Source: Exiguobacterium sp. s48 (GTDB taxonomy: Bacteria; Bacillota; Bacilli; Exiguobacteriales; Exiguobacteriaceae). From it: 64,000 nt of DNA. A model generated the notes under the pieces. The model searched no databases, was not told the origin of the DNA, and saw only the letters and a list, made by a program, of their open reading frames with translations. The number at the start of each line of letters is the position of its first letter. Within the stretch, counting starts at the first letter, position 1. The stretch is taken from NCBI RefSeq assembly GCF_018617395.1, contig NZ_JACSKC010000001.1, positions 1,364,001 through 1,428,000 of the forward strand, in the 5' to 3' direction. Made by a program: the position numbers and the translations under genes. Positions 39,541 to 49,942 of this stretch are shown here, in pieces.

Positions 39541-39893
39541 TATGTCTGTTGGTCAAATAGACCGGAAAAGTTGGAATCGACGTCCTCATATGGATCGACG
39601 TAGGACTTGACCGTCTTCCGCTCCATCCGGGCCGTCCCGAGCGTCATCCCGAGGCGCTGATGTTCGGCTTCAATGAGACGAGAAATCTTTTGACTGTCGT
39701 CGACGAGTTGCCTGAGGACCGTCTGATCGGCTTTCTCCAGATCGGGACCGTGTGCTGCGAGCAACTGTTCCCGATCGTCCAAGAGCTCATGAATCTGTTC
39801 CATCCATGTATCATACGTCGGTTCTTCCGGAACTTGTGCGAGCAACTCTTTTAAGCGCTGTGTCTTTAAGATGATTTCATCAATCGGTCTCAT
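39540..39893 (-). CDS. fliT: FliT-like flagellar chaperone (by position)
   Basis: A 117-residue acidic helical protein. Its start overlaps the fliS stop (ATGA), the position of fliT in B. subtilis, where FliT binds the cap protein FliD. Sequence similarity within the FliT family is low, so the name rests on operon position, size and helical character. The last third (DPYEDVDSNFSGLFD) is probably disordered. Confidence 0.65.
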   Translation of the reverse strand: MRPIDEIILKTQRLKELLAQVPEEPTYDTWMEQIHELLDDREQLLAAHGPDLEKADQTVLRQLVDDSQKISRLIEAEHQRLGMTLGTARMERKTVKSYVDPYEDVDSNFSGLFDQQT

Positions 39894-40264
39894 GACTGCT
39901 TCGCGAGTTTCATCGCTTCCTTCCACGTGTCACGGAGTTCCGTTGTGAAGTCGAGCACTTCGTCGAGGATGGTTGTATCGTTCTTGACGTTCGCATCGAC
40001 GAGCCGACGCCACATGTAGTCATAGAGCGAGTCCAAGTTCGCCGAGATGGCGACATCTTTGTTGAGTGTGAGACGAAGTTCCCGAAAGATTGCTTGCGTC
40101 TTTTGAATATTGACGTTCTTTAAATCAGGATTCCCCTGGTCGATTGCAAGCTTGGCGAGGCGCATGAACTTGAGCGCCCCGTCATAAAGCATAAGCGTCA
40201 GTTCCTGTGGGTTCGCGGTCGTGACCGCATTGTTTTGATATGCTGCATATGGATTGGCTACCAT
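39890..40264 (-). CDS. fliS: Flagellin export chaperone FliS
   Basis: A 124-residue chaperone with all FliS hallmarks: N-terminal NPYAAYQNNAV, NPQELTLMLYDGALKFMRLA, and NLDSLYDYMWRRLVDANVKND. It wraps the C-terminal D0 helices of flagellin before export. Third gene of flaG-fliD-fliS-fliT; a diverged paralogue is encoded at 34213. Confidence 0.96.
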   Translation of the reverse strand: MVANPYAAYQNNAVTTANPQELTLMLYDGALKFMRLAKLAIDQGNPDLKNVNIQKTQAIFRELRLTLNKDVAISANLDSLYDYMWRRLVDANVKNDTTILDEVLDFTTELRDTWKEAMKLAKQS

Positions 40265-40278
40265 TTAAACTCCTCCTC

Positions 40279-41928
40279 TTACATGCCTCCGCCTAAAAAC
40301 TGTGACAGCGACGCCGCTTGAGCATTCGCTTGGTTCATCGCTGTTTCCATCGCTGTGAAACGACGGTAATAGGCGTTTTCTTTATCGATGAGTAAATCAT
40401 TTAACCGCTTGATACGCGAATCAATATCGGTCATTTCTTTCCCCATCGAATGGGTTTGTGCGCCAGAACCTTCCGCTCCAGCGATTCGTGTAATCGTATC
40501 GCGCGAATCTTTGGCAGCATCTCGGATTTGTGGCAATAATCCAGTTTCAGCATTTGTAAACAACTGATATACTTGCTCCGGATCTTTTTCAATAGCCGCT
40601 TTTAGCTTCTCTTCGTCGAGTTCGATTTTACCACCATTGGTGAAATCTGCTCCAGTTGAAAGACCGATTTGGTACAGACGCGACATCTCAAGGTCATTCG
40701 TCGCAGCTGTAGCGCTCGACCACTTACTACGAAGGTTGTCCATGGTTCCACGTAAAATTGTATCACCGCGGAGCATACCGCTCATCGCTTTTTCTTCCCA
40801 CTTCTTGATTTCGTCTTCAGATAACTCATCACGTTGAGCTTGAGTCAACGGTGAAAACGAACGGAATCGTTCTTCCCGTGTCTTTTTGTTCATGAGGTCG
40901 ATGGTTTCATTGTATTTATCAACGAACCCTTTGATTCCGTCAAAGATTTTTTGAGTATCTGTTGCAGAGGATAAATTCACTTTTGTTCCATCATTGAATG
41001 AGGACTTCAATGTAATGGTCATATTATCAATCGTAAATGTGTTTGAACTTTGGGTCAACGTAATACCGTTTACATCCACAGAGGCGTTTGTCCCTGCTAC
41101 GGAACCATTTAAACCAAATAGCGCTTTAGCTGCAGTACCTTCAAATTCGATTACCGATTTCACGCCCGTATCTTTACGCGTTAATGAAATCTGCCCTGAA
41201 GTTTGATCAAAGAATGCACTAATCCCCGTCTTCGTACCATTCAACGCGGTGACGAGATCTTTAAACTTAGCATTCTCATCAACGTATACTGTCTGTAAAG
41301 CTCCACCGTCTTCGTTACGGAAACGAACTTGATAGCCGGCTTCATACACGACTTGTGCACCTTCAGGGATTGTCACGCCACTATCGAAGGTGATTTTCCC
41401 TGTTGCCGCATCATACGTATGAGCTAACGTAATCGCATTACCATCTTTATCCGTAAAAGTTGGCGGATTATTCGGTAACGGTTTCACTGTGAGTTCTGTT
41501 GTTCCCGCAGTTAACGTTTGTTTCCGAATACCTACTTCTAACCCGAGTGTCGACACTGCCGTGTCATTTGTGATGCCTCCACCATTTGCCACTGCCACAT
41601 GAGAAGCCGAGGTGGCCAACGTCGCAGAATTGATAGTAAGCGAAGCATTTCCACTTGATGGACCTGCAACGACAGATACACGCGATTCATCAGAGGATGA
41701 AGCCGTTTTAGCGTAATAGTTTCGACTGAACATCATATCGACCGCACTGTTTCGTAATGCTAACAGTGAACGGTTGACCTCACGATAAGAGTCACGCCGC
41801 CATTCGGTCAATTGCTTTTTCTGTTCTAAACGATCTACTGGAATTCGCTCTGCTTGCATCATTTGTTTAATGATACTATCGGTATCGATTCCACTTGCTA
41901 ATCCGCCAAATCGAATTGGTGATGTCAT
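40279..41928 (-). CDS. fliD: Flagellar filament cap protein FliD
   Basis: A 549-residue hook-associated protein 2. The N-terminal helix region (FGGLASGIDTDSIIKQMMQAERIP) and the C-terminal coiled coil (residues about 480-545) are typical, with a variable beta-domain core between. A pentamer or similar ring at the filament tip folds incoming flagellin. It begins 15 bases from flaG. Confidence 0.95.
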   Translation of the reverse strand: MTSPIRFGGLASGIDTDSIIKQMMQAERIPVDRLEQKKQLTEWRRDSYREVNRSLLALRNSAVDMMFSRNYYAKTASSSDESRVSVVAGPSSGNASLTINSATLATSASHVAVANGGGITNDTAVSTLGLEVGIRKQTLTAGTTELTVKPLPNNPPTFTDKDGNAITLAHTYDAATGKITFDSGVTIPEGAQVVYEAGYQVRFRNEDGGALQTVYVDENAKFKDLVTALNGTKTGISAFFDQTSGQISLTRKDTGVKSVIEFEGTAAKALFGLNGSVAGTNASVDVNGITLTQSSNTFTIDNMTITLKSSFNDGTKVNLSSATDTQKIFDGIKGFVDKYNETIDLMNKKTREERFRSFSPLTQAQRDELSEDEIKKWEEKAMSGMLRGDTILRGTMDNLRSKWSSATAATNDLEMSRLYQIGLSTGADFTNGGKIELDEEKLKAAIEKDPEQVYQLFTNAETGLLPQIRDAAKDSRDTITRIAGAEGSGAQTHSMGKEMTDIDSRIKRLNDLLIDKENAYYRRFTAMETAMNQANAQAASLSQFLGGGM

Positions 41929-41943
41929 ATGTCCACTCCTTTT

Positions 41944-42300
41944 TTAGATCCGCTCGTCGAATAAATGATTAAATTCCATGAAAGCCGCAAAGAAATCCAT
42001 TGATTTTTTACTTGGAATTTCACGGATTACTTCATTGTTCGCATCGACGATTTGAATATAGTAATCATTCAGTTTTTCGTGTTTCATAAATTTCAAACCG
42101 GTACGTTGCTGTTCAAGGACTTGATTCGCCTTCTCGACCGCTGCCTCTAACTTTGTAATGTGTTGAGGCGTCGGAAGAATTACAATACCTTCATCGGCGA
42201 GTTGAGCTTGATTGGCTTCAACAAACACATTTTTAGTTTGCTCATACGGTAATATAGAAGAAGGCAAGTGAAGTCTGACTTCAGAAATGGTCGGATTCAT
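41944..42300 (-). CDS. flaG: FlaG-family protein
   Basis: A 118-residue FlaG protein with the conserved C-terminal half LKFMKHEKLNDYYIQIVDANNEVIREIPSKK. FlaG influences filament length in several species. First gene of the flaG-fliD-fliS-fliT operon, preceded by a SigD-like promoter. Confidence 0.92.
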   Translation of the reverse strand: MNPTISEVRLHLPSSILPYEQTKNVFVEANQAQLADEGIVILPTPQHITKLEAAVEKANQVLEQQRTGLKFMKHEKLNDYYIQIVDANNEVIREIPSKKSMDFFAAFMEFNHLFDERI

Positions 42301-42338
42301 AGTCTTCTACTCCCTCACATGTTATGGTCTCATTTCTT

Positions 42339-42364
42339 ATATCGGTCAAAATACTTTTTCCTTA
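42339..42364 (-). promoter_or_regulatory. SigD-like promoter of flaG-fliD-fliS-fliT
   Basis: On the minus strand TAAG (42364-42361), 14 bases and ACCGATAT (42346-42339). The SigD consensus is TAAA-N14-16-GCCGATAT, so 3/4 and 7/8 positions match. It lies about 40 bases before the flaG start. Confidence 0.7.
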
Positions 42365-42395
42365 AGTTTCTTCTTCTTTCTCACACATAATAAAG

Positions 42396-42416
42396 AGGCA
42401 ACGTAATCCGTTGCCT
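42396..42416 (-). terminator. Terminator of the pse operon
   Basis: A perfect 8-bp stem (42396-42403 with 42409-42416), TAATC loop, and a partly T-rich tail on the minus strand, after pseI. Confidence 0.65.
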
Positions 42417-42431
42417 TGGCAATCACTTTAT

Positions 42432-43451
42432 TTACTTAATCAAATCCCAACTCATTGGTGTTCCACGCTCAATGTCTTTCCTTGCAACTTTACCAAGAAT
42501 GGAATCGATATGTTTCGGAGCCAATCCATGTCCCGGACGAATTGATCTGACATGTTCAGTCGTAAAGATTTCCCCAGCTTGAATATCTTTCACGACAAAC
42601 AACGAACGTGCAAACTCACGGTTTTTCACTTTTTTCTCGTTTAATTGATAATCGACGCGCCCTAATGCTTGTTCCGCTTCTCGTACAGCATTGACCATCG
42701 CTTTAAACTCATGAGGCTCTAAGGAAAAACTAGCATCCGGACCTCCAATTGTTTTATCTAAAATAAAATGTTTTTCAATCACTTTCGCCCCTAATGCAAC
42801 AGACACAATCGGTGCAGTGATTCCAAGCGTGTGATCCGATAACCCAACTTCGACACCAAAGGTTTCTTTCATGTTTTGCATCGTTAAAAGATTCGCATCC
42901 TCAATTTTGGCCGGATAGGCTGACGTACATTTCAATAGTATGATTTGTTCGTTTCCGACTTTACGACAGATGGATACCGCATCTTCGATTTCTTGAAGCG
43001 TTGCAATTCCAGTTGAGATGATGATTGGTTTATTCTTTGAGGCAACATATTCAATGAGTGGTAAATCAGTGATTTCAAATGAAGCAATTTTGTACGCAGG
43101 TACCTGTAAGCTTTCTAATAAATCCACAGCAGTAGGGTCGAAAGGACTTGAAAAACAAATGATATCCAACTCTTTTGCATAGTTCATCAACTCTTTATGC
43201 CACTCCCACGGTGTATAGGCCTCTTGGTACAAGTCATAAAGTGTGCGACCATCCCAGATTGTACCTTGCGTTAGTTGAAAGTACTCTTTACGACTATCGA
43301 TTGTAATGGTGTCAGGTGTATATGTTTGAATTTTAATCGCATCAGCACCTGCTTTTTTCGCTGCATTCATTGTCTGTTTTGCGATTTCAATACTACTGCC
43401 ATGATTAGCAGATAGTTCGGCAATGATAAATACTTGTTTCGAAAGATTCAT
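42432..43451 (-). CDS. pseI: Pseudaminic acid synthase
   Basis: A 339-residue NeuB-family enzyme that condenses 2,4-diacetamido-2,4,6-trideoxy-L-altrose with phosphoenolpyruvate. The TIM barrel starts FIIAELSANHGSS, includes ADAIKIQTYTPDT and KCTSAYPAKIEDANL, and ends with VIEKHFILDKTIGGPDASFSL; a C-terminal SAF domain follows from about 285. The WDGRTLYDLYQEAYTPWEWH stretch is typical of PseI rather than NeuB. Last gene of the pse operon. Confidence 0.9.
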   Translation of the reverse strand: MNLSKQVFIIAELSANHGSSIEIAKQTMNAAKKAGADAIKIQTYTPDTITIDSRKEYFQLTQGTIWDGRTLYDLYQEAYTPWEWHKELMNYAKELDIICFSSPFDPTAVDLLESLQVPAYKIASFEITDLPLIEYVASKNKPIIISTGIATLQEIEDAVSICRKVGNEQIILLKCTSAYPAKIEDANLLTMQNMKETFGVEVGLSDHTLGITAPIVSVALGAKVIEKHFILDKTIGGPDASFSLEPHEFKAMVNAVREAEQALGRVDYQLNEKKVKNREFARSLFVVKDIQAGEIFTTEHVRSIRPGHGLAPKHIDSILGKVARKDIERGTPMSWDLIK

Positions 43452-43463
43452 GAAGTGTCACCT

Positions 43464-44897
43464 TTATTCCATTTTATATATGTATGTGAGTAGTTTATTA
43501 TCATCTTCGTGAGCTTTCATCTCAAAGCCTACTCTTTCGAACGCCTTCTTCGATGCAATGTTTTCATTTGAAATATAGGCTTTTATCTCACGAACATCTT
43601 TCAAAACTTGTTGAACCATCATTAGACTTTGTTGAATCAGTGGTTGACTGACTTTTTTTCCTATCAATCTTTCCGATAAGCTGATACTAATGACCGCATG
43701 GTTAGTTATTCGTTCGTATCGAATTTGACCTAATACTTGATTCGAATGATCCGTCACAATCAAAAAAAGATATTGTTTCGACGATAAAACTTTTTTGTAC
43801 CAATCTTGATGTGTTTCCCATAAAATTGACTTTTGATTGATTGAATACTTACGAACATATTTCTGGTTGGATAGTTCAAAAACTTGACGAGAATCTTGTA
43901 GCGTTGCTTTTCTTAAAAACAAATTATTTCCTTTGTTATAAAGCAACGAATCAATGATTCGAAGAGGACCGTTTCCATCCAATAGTCCATCATAACTCAT
44001 CGTTTGCTTAGTTCGAATATGCATTGGGAGCATTCTTTTAAACTCAGTCTGTAAATCTTGAGCAAACGTTGAAGATTCCCATGTTACGTTTGAAAAAATT
44101 ATATTTTTTTCTCGTAACGCATTCATGTTCCGAGCTTGATTTTCAGCAATTTTTATTGGAATGAATGGGACTCCTGAGAGAATTAATTCATAGATAGTTT
44201 GCCCAGCAGCAGTGAGCACTAAGTCTGAACATGACATCAATCGTTTCATTTCATGACTTGGTACGTATCGATGTAGGATAATATTAGACACCGATAGTAG
44301 CAATCGTTCAAGGACAGGATCGTAATTATCTCCAATTAAAATATGAAATGTGATTTCTGGATAACTGGAGCAGATGAGGTGGACAATAGATTCGATAAGA
44401 GAAGGTTGTAACGTACCACCAACAGTAATCAAGACATTAGTTACATCTTGTCGGATAAAAGGGTGCACCTTTTCTCGAAACGCTTCTCGTAAAATAATGT
44501 ATTCTGGTCCAGCTAAACTTCCAGGAGGTGCATCGTTCACACATAGTGAAGGATGCACTACAATTCCTTCAGGGTAGTGAAGACGATTTGTATCATCTAA
44601 GAAGATGGCTGATTTTGAACGGTCAACTATGACTTGATACAGATCCTTCGAAGCAATGTAGGAATCAACGATACAGTACACATCAGCTTGAATGACTTTA
44701 GACAAAGAATCGATGGCGTACCAGTTGATAATCTTACAACAGCGGTTCCCAACCAAGTCTTTCAAATCTGCATCACTTTGAACAATTAACTCAACTTCTA
44801 TACCTCTGCGGTGTACTTCATCATACAAAGCGATACACCTTGTCAGGTGTCCAAATCCTGTCCTTTTTCCACCTTCCGTAAAAATCATGACTTTCAT
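43464..44897 (-). CDS. pseG: PseG-PseH fusion: UDP-sugar hydrolase plus N-acetyltransferase
   Basis: A 477-residue two-domain protein. Residues 1 to about 325 are a PseG-type GT-B fold hydrolase (start TEGGKRTGFGHLTRC, and LTAAGQTIYELILSGVPFIPI), which removes UDP from 2,4-diacetamido-trideoxy-altrose. Residues about 330-477 are a GNAT domain (LFLRKATLQDSRQVFELSN, ISNENIASKKAFERVGFEM) matching PseH, which acetylates the 4-amino group in the step before. In most pathways the two are separate genes, and no other pseH is present here, so the fusion supplies both steps. Confidence 0.87.
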   Translation of the reverse strand: MKVMIFTEGGKRTGFGHLTRCIALYDEVHRRGIEVELIVQSDADLKDLVGNRCCKIINWYAIDSLSKVIQADVYCIVDSYIASKDLYQVIVDRSKSAIFLDDTNRLHYPEGIVVHPSLCVNDAPPGSLAGPEYIILREAFREKVHPFIRQDVTNVLITVGGTLQPSLIESIVHLICSSYPEITFHILIGDNYDPVLERLLLSVSNIILHRYVPSHEMKRLMSCSDLVLTAAGQTIYELILSGVPFIPIKIAENQARNMNALREKNIIFSNVTWESSTFAQDLQTEFKRMLPMHIRTKQTMSYDGLLDGNGPLRIIDSLLYNKGNNLFLRKATLQDSRQVFELSNQKYVRKYSINQKSILWETHQDWYKKVLSSKQYLFLIVTDHSNQVLGQIRYERITNHAVISISLSERLIGKKVSQPLIQQSLMMVQQVLKDVREIKAYISNENIASKKAFERVGFEMKAHEDDNKLLTYIYKME

Positions 44898-44910
44898 AAT
44901 TTGTACCTTC

Positions 44911-45654
44911 TTATCTAATTACTTTTTGTTCAACATGCTTATTGATTTCAATTAATTGAGGCTCATTCTCAAATAACTGAATAATGTCTTCTAAATAAAA
45001 GTCATGTTGCCCCTTGTAAAGACGACTATAAATCTCAGAAATCAATTTCAAATCTTCTGGTGTATCCAACGTCCACCGATGCTGAGAATAGTTTGTTTCG
45101 TTGTCATAACAAGATACTTTGTGTTGATGCTGTTCATATATTAACGGGGTGACATGTTCCTGCTCATAATCTTTTGTTGCATGATGATAAGCAGCAAAGA
45201 GGGATTCAAATGAAAACACTTCTACATCTAGACCTCTTGGAAACGTTCGCTCACTTGGCTTGGTCCCTACATTTGTCACAAGATGGTTTGTTGTGTCATG
45301 GTATTGTTGAATCACATGATCGATAATGAAAGGATCTATCAAAGGACAATCTGAAGTGATTCGAATCACTACATCAGCCTTTGCTTCTCTAGCTGCCTCA
45401 TAGTAACGACTCAGTACGTTAGCTGAACTTCCTCGATACACACGAACACCATATCGCTTTGCTTCCTCCGACAATGCATCGTCTTCACTCAACGTTGTCG
45501 TTGCTACGATGATTTCATCAATCAATTTTGCTTGTTTGACTCGAGTAATAACATGGTCAAGCACCGTACGGTTTTGAAGTTTCATCAATACTTTCCCAGG
45601 AAGCCTTGTTGAGCCCATTCGTGCTTGAATAATCGCCACCGTTTTCATAGCCAT
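44911..45654 (-). CDS. pseF: SpsF-like cytidylyltransferase, probable CMP-pseudaminate synthetase
   Basis: A 247-residue nucleotidyltransferase. The N-terminal IIQARMGSTRLPGKVL motif and the RITSDCPLIDP block are typical of SpsF/KdsB-like cytidylyltransferases; the C-half has TEYSQ-like NYSQHRWTLDTPEDLKLI. Given its place between pseC and pseG it most likely makes CMP-pseudaminic acid, the PseF step. It looks closer to SpsF than to the Campylobacter PseF, so the symbol is by pathway logic. Confidence 0.78.
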   Translation of the reverse strand: MAMKTVAIIQARMGSTRLPGKVLMKLQNRTVLDHVITRVKQAKLIDEIIVATTTLSEDDALSEEAKRYGVRVYRGSSANVLSRYYEAAREAKADVVIRITSDCPLIDPFIIDHVIQQYHDTTNHLVTNVGTKPSERTFPRGLDVEVFSFESLFAAYHHATKDYEQEHVTPLIYEQHQHKVSCYDNETNYSQHRWTLDTPEDLKLISEIYSRLYKGQHDFYLEDIIQLFENEPQLIEINKHVEQKVIR

Positions 45655-45657
45655 TTT

Positions 45658-46830
45658 TCACTTCCCATATCGTTTTAACACTTTTTTCACCGCATCGATC
45701 ACATCGTACACATCTTCCTCAGTCATCGCAGGAAATAGAGGAAGTGTAATGATATTTTCGTATAGCGTCTCCGCGTGTGGACAAATCCCTTTTTCATACC
45801 CCAGCTCTTGATAATATGGCATCCAATGAACAGGAATATAGTGGACGTTGACTCCAATGTTTTCATTCAATAAGGCCTCAAACAGTTCTTTTCGTGAACC
45901 ATTTAACCGGTTTTGATTTAAGCGAATGATATATAAGTGCCAGCTTGACTCTCCACTTTCATCTTGATGCGGTATCGTAATTTCAGATAACTCGCGAAAA
46001 GCCTCATTATATAAAGAAACATAGTGTTTTCGTAACTCAATAAATCGTCCAATCTTCTTCAATTGGCTTGTTCCAAGGACAGCTTGAATATCTGTCATTC
46101 GATAATTGAAACCCAAAAACTGCATTTCGTAGTACCAAGGACCATGGTGATCAACTAACTGTTCAGCACTTTTTGTAATTCCATGGGTCCGGAATTGTAA
46201 TAATTTACGATAGTACACTTCATCATTTGTCGTGATGATTCCACCTTCACCGGAAGTAATATGTTTAACAGGATGAAAACTAAACATCGTCATATCACTT
46301 AACGCACCGATTCGTTTCCCTTGATAGGTGGCACCTAACGCATGAGCCGCATCTTCAATGACGACTAAATCATGTTGTTCGGCAATTCGATGAATCTCCT
46401 GCATCGCTGCAGGTTGACCGGTAAAGTGGACAGGGATGATGGCTTTTGTGCGTGGAGTGATGGCTTTTTCAATCGCATTCGGGTCTAAGTTATACGTCGT
46501 TGGATCAATGTCAGCAAACACAGGTGTTCCTTTTTGATAAAGAACACAATTCGCACTAGCTGCAAATGTCATAGGGGTGGTGATGACTTCATCACCCTCA
46601 CCAATTCCTGCTGCAAAACAGGCACCGTGTAGGGCGGCCGTCCCATTAGAAAAGGAGACAGCATATCGAGCTCCAACATACTGAGCGATTGCTTGTTCAA
46701 ACTCATCAACAGCAGGACCAGTTGTTAAAAAGTCACCTCGTAACGTATCGACCACAGCTTGAATATCTTCTTCATCAATCCATTGTCTGCCATAGGGCAG
46801 GAACGTATTTCGTACAGGTTGATCAATCAA
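45658..46830 (-). CDS. pseC: UDP-4-amino-4,6-dideoxy-AltNAc aminotransferase
   Basis: A 390-residue PLP-dependent DegT/DnrJ/EryC1/StrS enzyme, second step of pseudaminic acid synthesis. The PLP lysine is in FSFHPVKHITSGEGG near residue 185 and the aspartate in VIEDAAHALGA near 160. The N-terminal FLPYGRQWIDEEDIQAV and GDFLTTGP are characteristic of PseC. It lies next to pseB and shares its transcript. Confidence 0.92.
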   Translation of the reverse strand: MIDQPVRNTFLPYGRQWIDEEDIQAVVDTLRGDFLTTGPAVDEFEQAIAQYVGARYAVSFSNGTAALHGACFAAGIGEGDEVITTPMTFAASANCVLYQKGTPVFADIDPTTYNLDPNAIEKAITPRTKAIIPVHFTGQPAAMQEIHRIAEQHDLVVIEDAAHALGATYQGKRIGALSDMTMFSFHPVKHITSGEGGIITTNDEVYYRKLLQFRTHGITKSAEQLVDHHGPWYYEMQFLGFNYRMTDIQAVLGTSQLKKIGRFIELRKHYVSLYNEAFRELSEITIPHQDESGESSWHLYIIRLNQNRLNGSRKELFEALLNENIGVNVHYIPVHWMPYYQELGYEKGICPHAETLYENIITLPLFPAMTEEDVYDVIDAVKKVLKRYGK

Positions 46831-46871
46831 TCTAAACTCCCTCTCATCAAAAAATGACTATGCCGTCTTCC

Positions 46872-47855
<984 letters not shown>

Positions 47856-47896
47856 TCATGCACAATGTCTAATAAATATATTATTGGCGACACTTA

Positions 47897-49798
47897 TTAT
47901 TTAATGGTTTCTGCACACGCTTGTTTTATCGTGTAAAGTTGAGTTTGTAGTTCTTGAATCGACTCAAACATTCGCGACAAAATCGAAAGACGTAATGCAC
48001 TCGTCCGATTATATCGATTATGGAATTTAATTTTATTTTGAATGATTAATAAATTGACCAATTGAAGTGGCATGATATGTGTGCGGAAAGATGGTGCTTC
48101 AATCATCGCATCCCAATCACGTAGCATTTTTTCAAACTCATCAATGGTTACCGCTTTTTGATTCATAACGCGACGCAATCGTTTTTCAAGCATTTGCAAT
48201 CTTTCGCTCACACTATCAAGTAATTGTTGTACATGTTCAATTGGGACATTCAATTCTGATTCTCTAACTTGTTTAAGTTTCTGTTTTTGAATCGGTGTGG
48301 TGTGGAGCGTTTCAAGGGATTGATACGAAACTCCCTCAATTCGAGCACCTTTCTCTGAATAGTTGACTAGTTTTTCTTTTAATCCGAGCTGTGAATTGAT
48401 TAATACTTGGTAACTAGTTAAAAACCCAAATAAGATCGGTGTGGTTTTCCCCATCTCACCACTATTCAATGGTACGTCATATAACGTTTTAGTGAACTGA
48501 CCATCGTTTGAAGAAGCTTGTTTGACCGAAGCACTATAATATTCACCTTCTCGCAATGCTAAATCTTGTCCGATCAATCCAATTGAATCAAAGTCCAAAT
48601 AGTTCGCAAATGCAACCGCTGCTAACGCCACCGTAGGGTACGTACTGAAAACTGTTTTTGTATAGGGTAGCAAATCTTGTGTAATCTTGGCATCAGCATA
48701 AGGAACAAGTAATCCCTTTGCTCGTTGTGGAATCTGATGATTCACTTGTAACGAATAGACAAGTGGTACATCAATTTCAATATCGTTGAAGAAATGAGCG
48801 TTAGCTTCACCAGCGTCAATCGATATGACAAAGTCCGGTCGGATTTCATTCTCAAGTAGAACTTTGACTGTCTGACCGATTGCAATGATATAGTAAGCAT
48901 GCTGAGCCTGTTGAAGATAAGGGATTGCATCTTCTAGTGAAGGACCCCCTGCAATCATCAGCGCATGGCTTCCTTTATATTTATGTTTAAGACAATCGAT
49001 GTTGAAAAGACGATCTGAATGCTGGTTCAGGTAGTTCGCATTTTGAAATGATTCTTGATACCAGCTCTCCGTATACACTTTACGTGTCGTTAAATCAATT
49101 CGGCTTTCGCTTAAGTAATTTCGCACTAATTTTAAAAGATCTATTAATTCTTCTGTATCTTCATAATAAGGATGTTTGATGACCTCTGTTTTTAAACCAA
49201 TAAAGGACTGAAACTTTGACTGTAACAACTCTTTGTAATGTTCCTTCGATGCATTAGAAGATAATACTGCCTCACCTTTAACATTTTCGGGTAGATCAAG
49301 TGGGTCAATCGTCAAAATATGATAGTGTTTTAGCAGGTTGCCATGAAACAACCCACTCCCATACCCTAAAAGGATAATAGCTTCCGTGTCGTCAGCAATC
49401 TCGGCTTGTAACTGCTCAAACTCTATAAGCGTTTCACTAACAAAATAGTGGCTACTATCGTTCTGCTTTATAAGAGCCATCTCGTTCTCGTGATAACGGA
49501 ACGGGAGAACGATTTGATTCTGATGTTCCACTTCTATTAATGCTTCATATTCTGTAATTAATAACTGCAAATTATCATAGACAACATTGACATACAGTTG
49601 TAAATTCTCTTTCTTGATGGCTTGGAGCTCCGATACATGTTCCATTGTTCGAATTCCATTAGAATGAATATTTTCGCCAAATAGTCGAATGATTCCCACA
49701 ATCTCATCGAGGACATCCCACTTTTCGTTTTCAACTAAAAGGACAACTTGATTTGAGATGTCCCGAAGTTCTTTTAAGATGTTTTGCAGTTGTGACAT
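47897..49798 (-). CDS. Motility-associated factor (Maf) glycosyltransferase
   Basis: A 633-residue protein with the central DUF115/MAF_flag10 domain (about residues 270-450: GSHALMIAGGPSLEDAIPYL, FVISIDAGEANAHFF, FDSIGLIGQDLAL). Maf proteins transfer pseudaminic or legionaminic acid onto Ser/Thr of flagellin. It lies between hag and pseB on the same strand, which suggests Hag as target and the Pse genes as sugar source. A SigD-like promoter and AAAGGAG site precede it. Confidence 0.88.
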   Translation of the reverse strand: MSQLQNILKELRDISNQVVLLVENEKWDVLDEIVGIIRLFGENIHSNGIRTMEHVSELQAIKKENLQLYVNVVYDNLQLLITEYEALIEVEHQNQIVLPFRYHENEMALIKQNDSSHYFVSETLIEFEQLQAEIADDTEAIILLGYGSGLFHGNLLKHYHILTIDPLDLPENVKGEAVLSSNASKEHYKELLQSKFQSFIGLKTEVIKHPYYEDTEELIDLLKLVRNYLSESRIDLTTRKVYTESWYQESFQNANYLNQHSDRLFNIDCLKHKYKGSHALMIAGGPSLEDAIPYLQQAQHAYYIIAIGQTVKVLLENEIRPDFVISIDAGEANAHFFNDIEIDVPLVYSLQVNHQIPQRAKGLLVPYADAKITQDLLPYTKTVFSTYPTVALAAVAFANYLDFDSIGLIGQDLALREGEYYSASVKQASSNDGQFTKTLYDVPLNSGEMGKTTPILFGFLTSYQVLINSQLGLKEKLVNYSEKGARIEGVSYQSLETLHTTPIQKQKLKQVRESELNVPIEHVQQLLDSVSERLQMLEKRLRRVMNQKAVTIDEFEKMLRDWDAMIEAPSFRTHIMPLQLVNLLIIQNKIKFHNRYNRTSALRLSILSRMFESIQELQTQLYTIKQACAETIK

Positions 49799-49858
49799 AA
49801 GGCACTCCTTTATGTTTTAAAAGTTCATCTGTATATAGTATACAATTTCAATATATGA

Positions 49859-49885
49859 ATATCGATAGACTGACAAATTTATTTA
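49859..49885 (-). promoter_or_regulatory. SigD-like promoter of maf-pse
   Basis: On the minus strand TAAA (49885-49882), 15 bases and ATCGATAT (49866-49859): 4/4 and 6/8 matches to the SigD consensus at ideal spacing. It begins at the edge of the hag terminator. Confidence 0.55.
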
Positions 49886-49925
49886 AAAAAAGGGAAACAG
49901 ACTTTGTGTCTGTTTCCCTTTTTTT
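49885..49925. terminator. Terminator of hag
   Basis: A near-perfect inverted repeat of about 15 bp around a TTTGT loop at 49903-49907, with A run on one side and T run on the other, 18 bases past the hag stop. Confidence 0.93.
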
Positions 49926-49942
49926 ATGGTTTTAATTGAATC

